Shown piece after piece: positions 34,301 to 46,172 of a stretch of DNA of 64,000 nucleotides; position 1 is the first letter of the stretch, and each line of letters starts with the position of its first letter. The notes beneath the pieces were generated by a model. The model was given only the letters and a program-made list of their open reading frames with translations, made no database searches and was not told the origin of the DNA. The DNA comes from Liquidambar formosana (taxonomy: Eukaryota; Streptophyta; Magnoliopsida; Saxifragales; Altingiaceae): the NCBI GenBank assembly GCA_039720395.1, contig CM077820.1, positions 13,663,848 through 13,727,847 on the forward strand, written 5' to 3'. The translations under genes and the position numbers were made by a program.

Positions 34301-34639
34301 ATGTTGATTTTTCTGATGTCAGCACTATGCATTAGGGAGTTGCATAGATGAGTAGTACCATACATATAACCCAAACATGCATGAGATATAATTCCTAATG
34401 CATAATTCTAATGTTAACAATATCAATATGTGTTGATGAGACATATTGATGTGTTATACTGCTCATCAACTCATCAACAATATGAGTTGTACCGTATATC
34501 TCTAAATATTTCTTTATTGCTTTTCTGTAATGATGTGCATGTGGCTAGCTATTGGCATAGCAAGCAATTAGGTATAAAAAAAAAAAAGGGAAAAATCAAA
34601 ATGTTGATGTGACATAGAAAAGGATTTAGGGATAAAAAT
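34301..34639. other. Intergenic, small inverted repeats
   Basis: CATCAATACATGTTGAT near 34292 and AATATGTGTTGATGAG near 34424, with ATGCATTAGGGAG and TTCCTAATGCATAAT between them, form inverted pairs. This might be a small MITE, but the limits are unclear. 34480-34640 is shared with 36920-37073. Confidence 0.35.
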
Positions 34640-35172
34640 GTATTTGAGCAGTACTATTGGTAAAAGAAAATAGGGAAAAATTTTAAATTACTCCTTAGAC
34701 CAATAGCACTGCTCAAATACATAATGAAGTACTTAGTGGTGCCAATAAGTAAATTAAAAATTAACACAGTTAAAAATAATGTAATTGATGGAAGAACCTA
34801 TGTTAAAATAGCTTCATATTTCAAAAGAGTCTTCGAAATGGGGATTTTTTAGGCAATTTCAAGTTTTTGTTTTGTTCAAGTCAATTATCATCACCTCCTC
34901 CGAAAAGTATAATCTAACGCATTACTGATGTATGTGTGAAGTTGCAGATATTTAGGATAACATGTGGGTGGAAAATTATAAGTGATTGGAAAAAAATCTA
35001 CACCACTTATGTCAAGCCAGCTGTAAAAAAGAAATCTACACCACTTGATGGCCTATCTTCAATTTAAGTGATTGGCAAAAAATGCAAGCATCGATTGACT
35101 TAGAAATACAAAGTCAAGATGCAAATGGCACTTCATTAGGGAAGGTAGGCTAGCAACAAAATCAAACAAGCT
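34640..35172 (+). repeat. CNL upstream module, copy b, with hairpin
   Basis: The hairpin at 34640-34720 (arms with TTTGAGCAGTACTATTGGT and its near-perfect complement) is followed by TAATGAAGTACTTAGTGGTG, GTCAAGCCAGCTGTA and GATTGACTTAGAAATACA, as in copy a. No CNL exon follows, so it is an orphan module. Confidence 0.65.
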
Positions 35173-36540
35173 GTTGAGTTCAGTAGTATAACACCACCAT
35201 CAGAGCACGTTGTTTCAAGTTATAGCATTTGACATTATAACATGTGCTAAAATAGAAATAGCATAGATAAAATAATACAAATCACTAGTGATGCTTTAGA
35301 AAGTGAATCTTGTCATTTCAAAATATTAAACTGACAAAGAGCACATTAGTTGACACTCGACAGAGAAAATAAATAAATAAAAACACTTCTCTCCGCCTTC
35401 AATCCACTAGATTTAAGAGGATTACATTTAAGTTTCATTTTCCCTTTCTATTTTGATCACCATAGGGTATTGACTATTAACTTCTCGTAAGGCCATAATA
35501 GCCCGGCCATATGCACAGCTAAGGGCAATATTATGTGTAATTTGTATCTTACCAATTCTCTTAAGCTATGTTTGTTACGTTGGATTAAAAGGTTGGATAT
35601 GATAGGATTATTAGATGAACAAAAAGTTTTTGGTTGATTTGTTTGAAGTGGAGAAGATAGCCTCTTAGACAATTTTCTATCCTATTGTTATTTTTAAATG
35701 GAATAGTATCTTAGGATAAAAACATACCACCTCTCTCGATAGATTTATCATATCCTATATATGGAGGATATAATTACTCGGATGGGGTGGTGGCTAACTG
35801 GCTAACCCTATAGAGATTTAGAAGTTGAACCCAAGATAATCTATTTCTTGAGGCATAGTTTCCAAGAATTATTGATCCACCCTTTGAGATTGTATTCGGA
35901 ATTAAAGGGGTACCATGGCTGTAATCCCCATATTTGCAAATTGGAAGCCAGGTATTATTATGTATAGTTTAATTGTTGGTGGATGGTTTCTGTGAAGGTT
36001 AGAAATGAATGAAATGGGCCTCAAGCTTGTGGTGCCGAGTGCCGAGTGTTGAGTGCTTGTGGGCCTCAACATTATATAATTCACCGGCTTTCGTCGGCAG
36101 GCAAAGTTGGGATTCTTTGCACTTACACTAGAAGCTGAGGTAGTGGGCCTAACCCCAACCATGTGACCCGTAACAATCTAATGGTGGGGCTTTTGAAAGC
36201 TTAGACTCTAGAAAAGTCGTCAGAGATGTGGGTCCTATTAGGATGCAAGCATATATGAAATTCGTATACACAAATTTTAACACAAGTACAGGGGATTTGC
36301 TCTTCCAATAGAATTTCAGGATCCACTGGCTCTCGGATGACGCATTAGATGCTTCTAATCCACGAGTCACAAGGTTATGTAGTGTCACGAGTGAAATAAA
36401 TTGGGGTTATAGGACTGAAAAATATTATGATAATCTTACTTTGCTTCACTCTCATTAATTTGTAATACTACTTCAACCGTATTATAGTCAAATATAAGTT
36501 TTTCTTACAATTAACGTGTATGAAATGAACTTATTGGAAC
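35173..36540. other. Intergenic, no gene seen
   Basis: 35200-35290 and 35495-35575 resemble 29265-29320 and 29338-29412, so this is part of the same segmental duplication. 36365-36480 resembles the sequence upstream of the other modules (43010-43100 and 54690-54830: a GTGTCACGAG or TGTCACAAG motif, then TTTACTTTACTTGA-like sequence). Short frames here (for example antisense at 35902-36388) show no domain. Confidence 0.4.
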
Positions 36541-36544
36541 ATTA

Positions 36545-36825
36545 TAACGTTGATTCAAGATATTTGGAATTTCAATGATAAATTTGAAGAAATTGAATTC
36601 AAACATGTTTTTAAGCAAATGAATAGAGTTGCGGACTTTACTGCGAGTATGGGTCATTCTTGGAATGTTCTTCGTATTTGGGAGACTAGATTTTCTAGCA
36701 CTCTTTGAAAAATTTGTATCGAAAATAAATATGGTGCATGTAGCTTTCCCTCAATGTACTAATTAATTTTTATTAATGAAATTTCTTCTTATATAAAAAA
36801 TAAAAATAAAAATAAAAAACAAGCA
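36545..36825 (+). mobile_element. 3' end of an L1-type LINE (RNase H remnant)
   Basis: Decayed coding sequence reads QDIWNFNDKFEEIEFKHVF and then NRVADFTASMGHSW, the C-terminal part of the RNase H domain of plant LINEs (normally ...NRVAD/AHxLA). A short 3' UTR follows, ending in TTAATGAAATTTCTTC and an A-rich tail (AAAATAAAAATAAAAATA) at about 36795-36820. 5'-truncated. Independent of the large LINE at 37653. Confidence 0.75.
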
Positions 36826-37073
36826 TACTATAATGCTACTATACATGAGGGTGCAATTTGGACAGGTTGACAGTTTAACCCAGGCTCAACCCAAACGTGT
36901 CAAACTTCTTGTTCAAGCACAACCAAGTTTTGGATCCCTATATAGGAAAATGTCATAATATTTCTCTAATGGTTTTGCATAGCGATGTGACTACTTGGCA
37001 TAGCATGCAATTAGAAGATATCAAAAAATCAATATGTTGATGTGGCATTGGAAAAGGAATTAGGGATAAAAAT
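36826..37073. other. Intergenic segment shared with 34480-34640
   Basis: TTGGCATAGCATGCAATTAG and ATGTTGATGTGGCATTGG parallel the sequence before module b. Non-coding. Confidence 0.4.
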
Positions 37074-37578
37074 GTATTTGAACAATGCTAGTTATTGGTA
37101 AAATAAAACTTATTAAATTACTTGACCAATAGTCCTCTAATCTGCTCAAATACTTAATGAAGAGCTTAGTGGTGCCAAGAAGTAAATTAAAAATGATTAC
37201 AGTTAAAATTAATGAAATCAATGGAAGGATAACAGATAGGCCCAGCTACGAGCAAACAGTTATAGTTCAATATAAATGATTACTTACTTACCAGTAAATT
37301 ACTACTAACTTAACTAAGAATGACTACTAATTGTAATTGAACTGTAATTGTTTGCCCCTAGCCGAACATATCTGTAGATCCCCCGAAGTTCCATATTTCA
37401 AAGAGTCTTCACAGTGGACAGGTTTTTAGGCAATTTCTGTTTTGCAAACAATTTGATGGCTCAAGTTTTTAGTTTCTTCTAAATCATTGTCAACACTTCC
37501 TCAAAAGATATTTTCAGGATATGATGCGGGTGAAAGCAAACTATCTCTGCATTCATTAGGCCTTATGACCATGTGGGA
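37074..37578 (+). repeat. CNL upstream module, copy c, degenerate hairpin, interrupted
   Basis: The hairpin (37074-37153) is more diverged than in copies a and b. AATGAAGAGCTTAGTGGTGC follows, and ACTATCTCTGCATTCATTAG leads to CATGTGGGAAT at 37578, where homology is broken. The continuation (AATACCCATCAATGTCAAGG) is found at about 42695, after about 5.1 kb of inserted retroelement sequence. Confidence 0.6.
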
Positions 37579-37652
37579 ATTGTTGTGCGGAATAGCGTTA
37601 ACTATCAACAGCAAGAAGTTTAATTCCCAAATAATACGGTAGCAAAAAGTAA
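37579..37652 (-). mobile_element. Retroelement fragment, left piece (split by LINE)
   Basis: GTTGTGCGGAATAGCG ... ACGGTAGCAAAAAGTAA joins, across the LINE, to TATACGTGGTTCCACTGGG at 42222. The joined sequence resembles the LTR/leader region of plant Copia or TRIM elements in reverse orientation. The assignment is by general resemblance only. Confidence 0.35.
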
Positions 37653-37713
37653 GTTAGGAACCCAACCTACAAAAGCTGACAGAGTTTACGGTGATGGGCT
37701 GGAGTCACTTAGG

Positions 37714-38048
37714 ATGGATTGGGCCCATAATCATGTCATGAATGTTGAGGCCACTGGGTGCAATTCTGTTACCCAGGTCGCGAGTGCAATGACTACTAGG
37801 CAAAGGAAGATGGGATGGAAACGAAAGGCTAGGGATGTCTCGCTTGAGGGTGCTACAAATTTGGCATCTACAGCGGGTAAGGGGAAAAGGAAGAACGGAG
37901 GTAGGGTGTACGAGGGGGGATGAGGAAAGGTTAGAAATAGTGGGTTGTAATAAAAAGCAGCGTCCGATTGAAGGGGATATTGCAGTGTTGGATTTTTCCA
38001 GTGATGAGTTATCGACGGAGAGATTGGTTCCCAGTCCCGCCGGCAACA
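37714..38048 (+). pseudogene. LINE ORF1 C-terminal remnant
   Basis: Frames such as TRQRKMGWKRKARDVSL followed by basic and serine-rich sequence lie directly before the endonuclease start. Plant L1 ORF1 proteins bind RNA and end in basic regions of this kind. No zinc knuckle is visible in what remains. The annotation rests mainly on position. Confidence 0.4.
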
Positions 38049-41000
38049 ATGAAAACACTCAGTTTCAACTATCGAGGGCTTGGGAACCCTCGCACAAGTT
38101 CGCGCTCTTTGCGATGTTGTGAAGAGAAAAGTTCCTATGTTTGTGTTTCTTATGGAGACTAAGTTGTCGAAAATTGAAATGGAGAAGGTAAAATACAAGT
38201 TAGGATACACACAGGGTTTGCTGGTGGGTGCTAATAGTAGAGCTGGGGGTTTGGCGCTTCTTTGGAATTCGGACATTGATGTGGACCTCCTAAGTTTTTC
38301 AACCCACCATATTGATGCACATGTTCTGGAGGCTAGTGTAGGGAAATGGCGATTGACTGGTTTTTATGGTCATCCAGAAGTAGAGAACCGTAAGCAATCT
38401 TGGGAGCTGTTGGGGGGTCTCAAGCATAAATCTTCACTACCTTGGATTTGTTTCGGTGATTTCAATGAGATTGTGTCAGCCAATGAGAAGCGAGGTAGGC
38501 ATCCACGTGCAGAGTCGCAAATGAGAGATTTTAGACAGGTCATAAATTTGTGTAATTTTCAGGACTTGGGCTATTTTGGGCCCCGATTTACATGGTGCAA
38601 TAATCGGTCAGGAGATGCGTGTGTTGAGGAACGATTGGATAGAGCACTGGCTACTCACGAATGGGGCAACATTTTTCCTGCTGTCTCGGTAGAGCATTTA
38701 GTTTGTAGTGCTTCCGATCATTTGCCAATTTTGATAGACACAGACGGCCTTGTACGTTCGAAGGGTCTGCGGAAAAAGCTGTTTCGCTTTGAGGCAATGT
38801 GGGTTAGAGCCGAAGATTGTGAGCAAGTTGTAGCAAACGGATGGGACTGTGGTGGTTTTGGTAACCATATGCAATGTGTTCAGGAAAAGATCAAAGCAAC
38901 CAGACTGAATTTACTACAATGGAGTCGATCTAAGTTTGGCCATGTTTAGAGACAAATAGGAGATATGAGGTGAAAACTTACATTATTAAAGGAAGCTCCT
39001 CCGACTTCAATTTCTTTAGATGAAGAAAGAAGCTTGATGAAGCAAATGGATGAACTTTTGGCCCGAGAAGAAGTTATGTGGCGTCAATGATCCAGACTTT
39101 CTTGGCTACGTGAAGGGGACCGCAATACAAGTTTTTTTCCATGCAAAGGCATCTCAACGGCGAAGGAAAAATATGATTTTCAGAATTAAGGATACCGATG
39201 GGTCTTGGCAGAATGAAGAGGGAAAAGTTGAAGACGTGATTGTGAGCTATTTCCAAGATATTTTTACTACTTCTAATCCCCAAAACATCGAGAGCACTCT
39301 TGGCGCGCTGAATAGGAGAGTTACGGATGCGATGAACTCCACTCTTTTGCGAGAGTTTAAGGCGGATGAAATTAGGGAGGCCCTTTTCCAAATGCATCCC
39401 ACTAAAGCACCTGGACCTGATGGGATGTCCGCACTTTTTTTCCAGAAGTATTGGCATATCGTCGGACCAGATATCATACGTGCCTCCCTTTCTTTTCTTA
39501 ATGGTGGACCTATGCTTAAGAATGTTAACTTTACGAATATTGTTCTTATCCCAAAAAATAATAGTCCTGAATTTATCACTCAGTACAGACCTATCAGCCT
39601 GTGTAATGTGGTGTACAAGATTATATCTAAAGTGTTGGCGAATAGGCTTAAGAATATTTTGCCTAGTATTATTTCTGAAAGTCAGAGCGCCTTTGTCACA
39701 GGTAGACTTATAACGGATAATGTTCTGGTGGCTTTTGAGATAACGCATTTTTTGAAAAATAAGCGAGCAGGTAGGCAGGGTCATTTTGCGCTCAAGCTTG
39801 ATATGAGTAAGGCTTATGACAGGGTGGAATGGGGTTTTCTAGAGAAAGTTATGGAAAAAATGGGTTTTGCTGAGAGATGGATTGCTTTGGTTATGAATTG
39901 TGTACGGACAGTATCCTATTCAATTGTTATTAATGGCAAGCAGTGTGGGTATTTCAGTTCCTCTCGAGGTCTTCGCCAAGGGGACCCGTTGTCTCCCTAT
40001 CTTTTCTCCTTGTGGCGGAAGGTCTCACAGCCTTGATAGCTAAGGCAAAACAGGAAAGTATGTTGACAGGTGTTTCTATCTGTAGACAGAGCCCGAAGGT
40101 GTCACATTTATTTTTTGCCGATGATAGTCTCTTTTTTGGTAGAGCTACAATGCAGGAAAGCATGACAATTGTAGAGATATTACACCAGTATGAACTGGTA
40201 TCAGGCCAAAAGGTAAATATGGAGAAATCATCTATCTGCTTTAGTAAAAATACAAGCTCAAGGAAGTGGGAGGAGATCAGGGGAATTTTTGGTATTCAGT
40301 GTGAAGAGCCTTTGGGAAAGTATCTGGGACTTCCTACTTTGGTTGGTAGATCGAAAAATGAGGTTTTTAGGAATATTAAGGAGCGGGTATGGAAGCGTTT
40401 ACAAGGGTGGAAGGAAAAATTGCTTTCGCGTGCGGGGCAAGAAGTGCTTATTAAAGCGGTAGCTCAAGCTATTCCGACTTACGTTATGAGTTGTTTCAAA
40501 CTTCCCGTGACTCTCAACAGGGAGATTAACACTATAGTGAGTAATTTTTGGTGGGGGCAAAGGGGTGATGAGCGCAAGATTCATTGGCTCCGCTGGGAGG
40601 TACTGTGTAAGTCAAAGAAGGATGGGGGACTAGGCTTTCGGGATCTGATAGCCTTTAATAAGGCGTTATTAGCAAAGCAGGGGTGGCGTCTTATGATACA
40701 TGATGGTTCCTTGTGGCTAGGGTGCTGAAAGCTAAATATTTTCCCAGGTGCAATTTTCTGGACGCTCCGTTGGGAAATAATCCTAGTTATACATGGCGCA
40801 GTATTTGGGAAGGGTGAGAGTTGCTAGCTAGAAGGGTGCGGTGGAGGATTGGTAATAGAGAATCTGTTAGCATCTGGAAGGCTAAATGGCTTCCAACACC
40901 TACAACTTTTTAGGTTATTTCTCCGATGCATATTCTAGGTGAGAATGCATGTGTTTCTGAGTTGATTGATTCTCAAAATAAAGCGTGGAATAAGGAGCTT

Positions 41001-42179
41001 GTGGAGCAGATTTTTCTACCTCATGAAGCAACTATCATTTGCAATTTACCTTTAAGCCTTCGATTACCAAACGATAAATTAGTTTGGCATTTTACCCCGA
41101 ATGGACGTTTTACTGTGAGGAGCGCATATCACTTAGAACTGGATAGTCAAGCAAGGGCGCGCCCTTCTCGGTTGGGGGAATGTTCCACGTCTAATGATGG
41201 TGATCTTATGTCCGGCTTAATTTGGCATCAGAATATTCCTCCGAAAGTTAAGCATTTCGTGTGGAAGGCGTGCATGAATATCCTTCCTACACGGTCTAAT
41301 CTGGCCAAACGAAGGATTACGAATGACACTGGCTGTGTGGTGTGTGGATCCGCCAATGAAACTATCCTGCATTTTTTCAAAGAATGTGCATTGGCAGAAT
41401 TGGTTTGGTTTGGTAGCCCATTGGGGTTAAGGGTCCGGCATGTTGAAGCGATGGATTTTCGTAGTTGGATGTTGGCTCTGTCAAAGTACATTGTGGGGTG
41501 TGAATGGGACTTAGTGCTGATGCTCATATGGGCGATGTGGAATAATCGGAATGAGGTGCTTTTCGGTGGAGCTAATAGGGATCCCCAGTTGATCATTGGG
41601 AGTGCTTGTAATCTTCTGCAAGAGTACACTAGCGTTGTTGAAGGGAGAGGCATGAGTGGGCGCTCGGTGTCCTTTCTTTGGGTACCGCCCATTGAAGGGG
41701 TTTTTAAGCTCAATGCTGATGGAGCAGTTTTTGCTGAGTCTGGTAGTGTGGGGGTGGGTGTGATTGTTAGGGATTTTGAGGGTCAACCTATAGTTGCTGC
41801 GTCGAAGCGCGTGTATAGACAATTCCCTGTGGACATAGTGGAAGCTATGGCAATCAGGTTTGCAGTGGGTTTTGCAAGGGATCTAAATTTATCTAAGGTG
41901 AGTTTCGAAGGAGACTGTTTGGGTGTCATCCAGGCTATCAATTCAAATGTTGCCAATTCTCATCTGTAGGGCTGATTATTGAAGATATTCAATTGGCGGC
42001 TAGACATTGTTTCACTTCAGCTGTTTTCACACATGTGTGAAGAATGGGTAATATGGTAGCCCATGGTTTAGCTAGATTTGCTAGAGATTTAGATGATGTA
42101 CAAATTTGGATAGAAGAAGTCCCACCTTGTGTTAGGGATCAAGTCCATACAGATTTAGATCATGGTTTGTTTCTATAAA
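38049..42179 (+). pseudogene. LINE ORF2: endonuclease, reverse transcriptase, RNase H (broken)
   Basis: Starts MKTLSFNYRGLGNPRT at 38049, shifts frame near 38090, and gives an APE-type endonuclease (METKLSK, ICFGDFNEI, RLDRALATHEW, SDHLPIL) that would nick target DNA. Stops at 38947 and near 38969 and 39088 precede the reverse transcriptase: [65 protein letters not shown], a frameshift at about 40000, then FADDSLFF (catalytic D-D). After another shift near 40715 come zf-RVT sequence (LIWHQNIPPKVKHFVWKAC) and RNase H (FKLNADGAVF, EAMAIRF, FEGDCLGVI, NMVAHGLARFARD). Many lesions; no function expected. Confidence 0.9.
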
Positions 42180-42221
42180 ATTTATCGCTTTTTCTCAAAA
42201 AAAAAAAAAAAAAAAAAGTAA

Positions 42222-42690
42222 TATACGTGGTTCCACTGGGCAGCAGAGATAAATTCAACACAATAAGAGTGATTACAATATGGATTGAAGCACTCACACC
42301 CAAATCCCCATACACCCAATTTATACTCAATACTCACTTGACACCCTTAGCTTTCTGTGGGATGCATTTTTGGATACATTACAAATAATTTTGGATGCTT
42401 TATTGTGTTTGACACAATACTCTTATAATTTTATTTGTTTATCTATTTATTTATTTATTTTTTTACATACTCTTCTGTTCACTCCTCCCTACTTTATATG
42501 AAGTAACAATTTTGCATTCAATGCATGAATGCAAGTGTCCATGAATCAAGCCACAAAGTATGGCATGCGTTGGTCCTTTTCGAAAAACCAATATCCTATG
42601 CATGTGAAAGTCAAAAGAAGTTGCCCATAGTGGCGGACCAAATCTTTGAACCAATCTTGCACCATGTGAAATTGAGCCAAATTTTCTTCA
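42222..42690 (-). mobile_element. Retroelement fragment, right piece, and unassigned sequence
   Basis: TATACGTGGTTCCACTGGGC to about 42345 continues the fragment split by the LINE. The remaining 300 bases (T-rich tract near 42445-42470, TTGCATTCAATGCATGAATGCAAG palindromic stretch near 42513) are unassigned. Confidence 0.35.
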
Positions 42691-42757
42691 GAAATACCCA
42701 TCAATGTCAAGGCAGTTGTAGAAAACAACTCTGCACCATTCAAATTTTTTACACAAA

Positions 42758-42790
<33 letters not shown>

Positions 42791-42990
42791 AGTGCTTAGT
42801 GGTGCCAAGAATTAAATTAAAAATTAACACAGTAAAAAATAATGTAATCGATGGAAGAATCTCTGTTAAAATGGCTTCATATTTCAAAGAGTCTTCGAAA
42901 TGGGCATTTTTTAGGCAAATTCAAGTTTTTGTTTTGTTCAAAGTCAATTATCAACACTTCCTCGAAATGGGAAGAACTTCCATGCAACCG
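42691..42990 (+). repeat. CNL upstream module, copy d, without hairpin
   Basis: AATACCCATCAATGTCAAGG, an AAT microsatellite (42758-42786), then GAAGTGCTTAGTGGTGCC, AACACAGTAAAAAATAATG and TCAATTATCAACACTTCCTC match modules a-c. The hairpin present upstream in a-c is absent; the microsatellite sits in its place. Orphan copy. Confidence 0.6.
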
Positions 42991-43369
42991 TGACATGGCC
43001 ACGTGGTGTTACGGCAAAATAGGATTGTAGGGTTATAAAGTACTTTGATAATTTTACTTTACTTGATCTTTATTAGCTTGTGACACCACTAAACATATTG
43101 TTTAAGGCCGGTTTGGACGTTTAAATGAAAATTAAATAATTTTAATGTAATTTACATAATGTTGAAAGCATAGATTCAGCATAAAGTTTGAATAAACTAT
43201 TTAAAAAAATTTGAACCATCATTCTAGTTGATGTTATAAGATCTGTTTTCTCATGTAATGCCACAATTTCAAATTTTCAATCTCATTTTATGATGATAGT
43301 CATCACTCGTTTTTAAATTTGTCTAAAAATTGGGATAATAATCACTAACTTATTTTATTCCTATCTAGA
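42991..43369. other. Intergenic, start of a larger repeat family
   Basis: 43107-43250 (GGCCGGTTTGGACGTTTAAA, AAAGCATAGATTCAGCATAA, GTTGATGTTATAAGATCTG) recurs at 43905-44055 and 44308-44440 with divergence. Non-coding. Confidence 0.5.
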
Positions 43370-43905
43370 CAAGTTGATTAAATAAATTTCTTAAATTGAC
43401 TAGATATAATAACTTAATTTATACCTATTAAAACTGGTAACCAAGTTGCATTATCATGTTGCTGAATGACATACCCAAACAATTAAGTTGATTAAATAAA
43501 TTTCTTGAATTGACTAGAGAACAATCACGACTTATTTTATTCCTAGCTAAACAAGTTGATTAATTAATTTTATTAGATTGACTAGATAAAAAATGGTTGG
43601 TGATTCTTTTCACGATGTTGCAATATAATATGGTTGCTGAATGATGACATAGCAAGTTGATTAAATAATTTCCTTGACTAGCTAAAAATCACAAATTATT
43701 TTATTCCCGTAAAATATGGTTGGTGGTTCCTTTCACCATGTCGCAATATTTTGTTGCTGAATGACATAACTAAACAAGTTGATTAAATAATTTCCTTAAA
43801 TTGACTAGTTAATAATCACAATTTATTTTATTCCTATAAAGAACGGTTATTGTTTTGCAATAGATTATTACTGAATGACATAGCTAAACAAGTTGATTAA
43901 GGACC
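43370..43905. repeat. Satellite-like array built on AAGTTGATTAAATAA units
   Basis: Six occurrences of AAGTTGATTAA (about 43371, 43482, 43553, 43650, 43776, 43890), each followed by TTTCCTTAAATTGACTAG-like sequence, a TTATTTTATTCC block and a GTTGCTGAATGACATA block. Periods vary from about 70 to 125 bases because blocks are lost from some units. It is an irregular tandem array. Confidence 0.75.
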
Positions 43906-45239
43906 CGTTGGGATATCCAAATAAAAATTAAATAATATAGTGTATTTTACATAATGTTAAAAGCATAGATTCATCACTAAGTTTGAATAAATTATTTAAA
44001 AATTTTGAAGCATATATCATTATAGTTGATGTTATATATAAGATCTATATATTTTCAAAATTTCATGGAATGCCATTAGTTTGAGTCTCTGTTTCCTCAT
44101 TATCAGAGGAACAAGTTTGTAGGTTGTTTGTCCATCACGTAAGGATTAGTTGGGCCTAAAGACAGCATCAAAGGGGGCGTAATGGCTTGGGATATCCCTC
44201 ATTTGGCCAAAAAATCTTTAAACTAACTTGTTATTAATTACAACTCATTTTATTCCTTTAAAATGGTCACCACATTGCAATAGTTTGCTGCTAAACGACA
44301 TAGATAATCCTATTTGGATGTCCAAATGAATATTAAATAATTTTAATATATTTGACATAATATTGAAAGGATAAATTCATCACCTTGAATAAGACCATAT
44401 AAAAAGGTTGAACTATTACAATAATTGATGTTGTAATATCAACTTTTAGAAATTCATGGATACCATTATTTTGAATTTCCACTCTCTTTTGTGATGTTGG
44501 TCATCACTCTATTGAAAATTTCCATTCAAGATAGTTTTTTATCTGTATGTCCAAACGTGTCTTGAATGATTTCTTTCATTTAACTATATAATAAGCACAC
44601 CTTATTTTATTCTAAAAAAAATAAAAATAAATAAATAAATAAAATTATCATGGTCCCTTTCACCATGTTGCAATGCTCATAGTTGGACTCACCATGGACC
44701 GTTACTGTTATGTGCATCTGGGTTGTCACTCGCTAATGATTTTTTTTGTTTTTTGGGCGGTGCTATATATATTAAGCATCCTTAATCATACAGCACCTTG
44801 GGTAGCACCCAATTCACATCAATAAAAAAGATACATGTTAAATAAATTGAGAGAGTTTTGATTCATACACATAATGTTACATAAAATATTGTATTTTGAT
44901 GCTATAAATAAATTGTTGTACATAGCATTTTCCCTCTTATTTTTTTTATTTATTTATTAGATAGGTAACTCGTCAATGATTTAATTGATGAGATACACCG
45001 TGTACCGTTTTTGCTACTCTTAATCGTAATGGTCAAAACATTCTTTTTACCATGTCGCAAACTTGCAATACATGTAGAGGGGACTTACCATAGTGGGTGG
45101 GAATTGGGTCGCCTACTAGGGCGAGATATACTGTGTCTTACGTGTGGACTTTATTGATAATAAATTAGGTTGGTGAGTCCAGCCATGTATTATTATTTTT
45201 TTGGTTCATTACGTATTTACGTGTGGCTTTATATTTATA
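43906..45239. other. Intergenic repeats, no gene seen
   Basis: Two more copies of the 43107 repeat (43905-44055, 44308-44440). Blocks of the tandem array recur at about 44230-44290 and 44585-44670 (TTTCACCATGTTGCAAT). 44757-44950 may hold an AT-rich MITE, but no ends could be fixed. Confidence 0.45.
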
Positions 45240-46172
45240 CTAGATATAATACACGTGCGTTGCACGTGAATATTTTTAAATAATATTAGTTTCTATATAT
45301 ATATTTTTTTCACTAATCTATGTATTTTTGTTTAAATATGCTTACAATAGAAAATCGATTTTGAGGGGTTTTTCATGTATTCAGAGTACATCCTTTTTGG
45401 GTTTCATACATCTTTTTTGGGTTTCGGTTAGAACTCTTGAGGCATGTATTGTATTTTGTTTCTCGGTTTAATGAGTCTAAACAGTTTCTTAGAGCTATGG
45501 GTATTTCGTTTCGAATGATTTTTCTTTCTTTAATTACAGTACTTATTATGATTATAAATTCATCTATCTAACTTATAAATTCATCAAAAATCAAACTTAT
45601 TTTCTAACAGTACCATATATATATATATATATATTATAATTTGCAGTTCTCTAATAGAACCATAGTATATATAATTTGCAGTTCTATGATAGAACTATAT
45701 ATATATATATATATATTATAATTTGCATAGCAAAACTTACCAGAGAATGGAGAAGTCGTCGTTAACCAAAGAAGGGAGAAGTCGTCGTTAACCAGAGAAG
45801 GGAGAAGTTGCAGCTACTCTTGATGGAGAAAGTGATCGTTTATTTATTATATAGGAATTATAATTTCCGTTTCCTTTGAATTCCTATTTGTGTTTTATAT
45901 ATTAAGGTATGTGTTCTAGAATTATAGTTTTCATATTCCTATATATTTTTATTTATTACATAGGAATTATAGTTTCCATTTACTTTGAATTCTTATTTGT
46001 GTTTTATATATTAAGGTATGTATTTTATAATATATTAAGGTATGTGTTTTAAAATTATTATATTTCCTATATATGCAGAAGGGTGGGTAGTTGTGTATTT
46101 AAAAATTAAAATTAGCGTATATTAGTCAATCAAAAGTTTTTCTTGCATTCATCTTTTTATAGGTAGTATAGA
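45240..46172 (-). mobile_element. Non-autonomous Helitron
   Basis: Read on the minus strand it begins TCTATACTACCTATAAAAAG (right edge, 46172) and ends with a hairpin CACGTGCAACGCACGTG, then TATTATATCTAG (CTRR end) at 45240. It is flanked by A (5') and T (3'), the expected A/T insertion site with no target duplication. 933 bp, with no Rep/helicase coding. Interior copies of ATAGGAATTATAATTTCC and a GAGAAGGGAGAAGTCGTCGT-like duplication are visible. A relative lies at about 52692-53198 on the other strand. Confidence 0.8.

Larger units (their letters stand above)
37653..42212 (+). mobile_element. L1-type LINE with RNase H domain, 5'-truncated
   Basis: About 4.56 kb ending in a poly(A) tail of about 20 bases (42197-42217). 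The likely target duplication is AAAAAGTAA (37644-37652 and 42213-42221), overlapping the tail. It contains the end of ORF1, then ORF2 with endonuclease, reverse transcriptase, zinc-binding reverse transcriptase region and RNase H, in that order. At least three frameshifts and several stops make it dead. It landed inside another retroelement fragment within a CNL upstream module. Confidence 0.9.

Noticed and set aside
39074..41822. Several antisense open frames of 100-236 codons.
   Set aside because: They are opposite-strand shadows of the LINE ORF2 and have no motif of their own.
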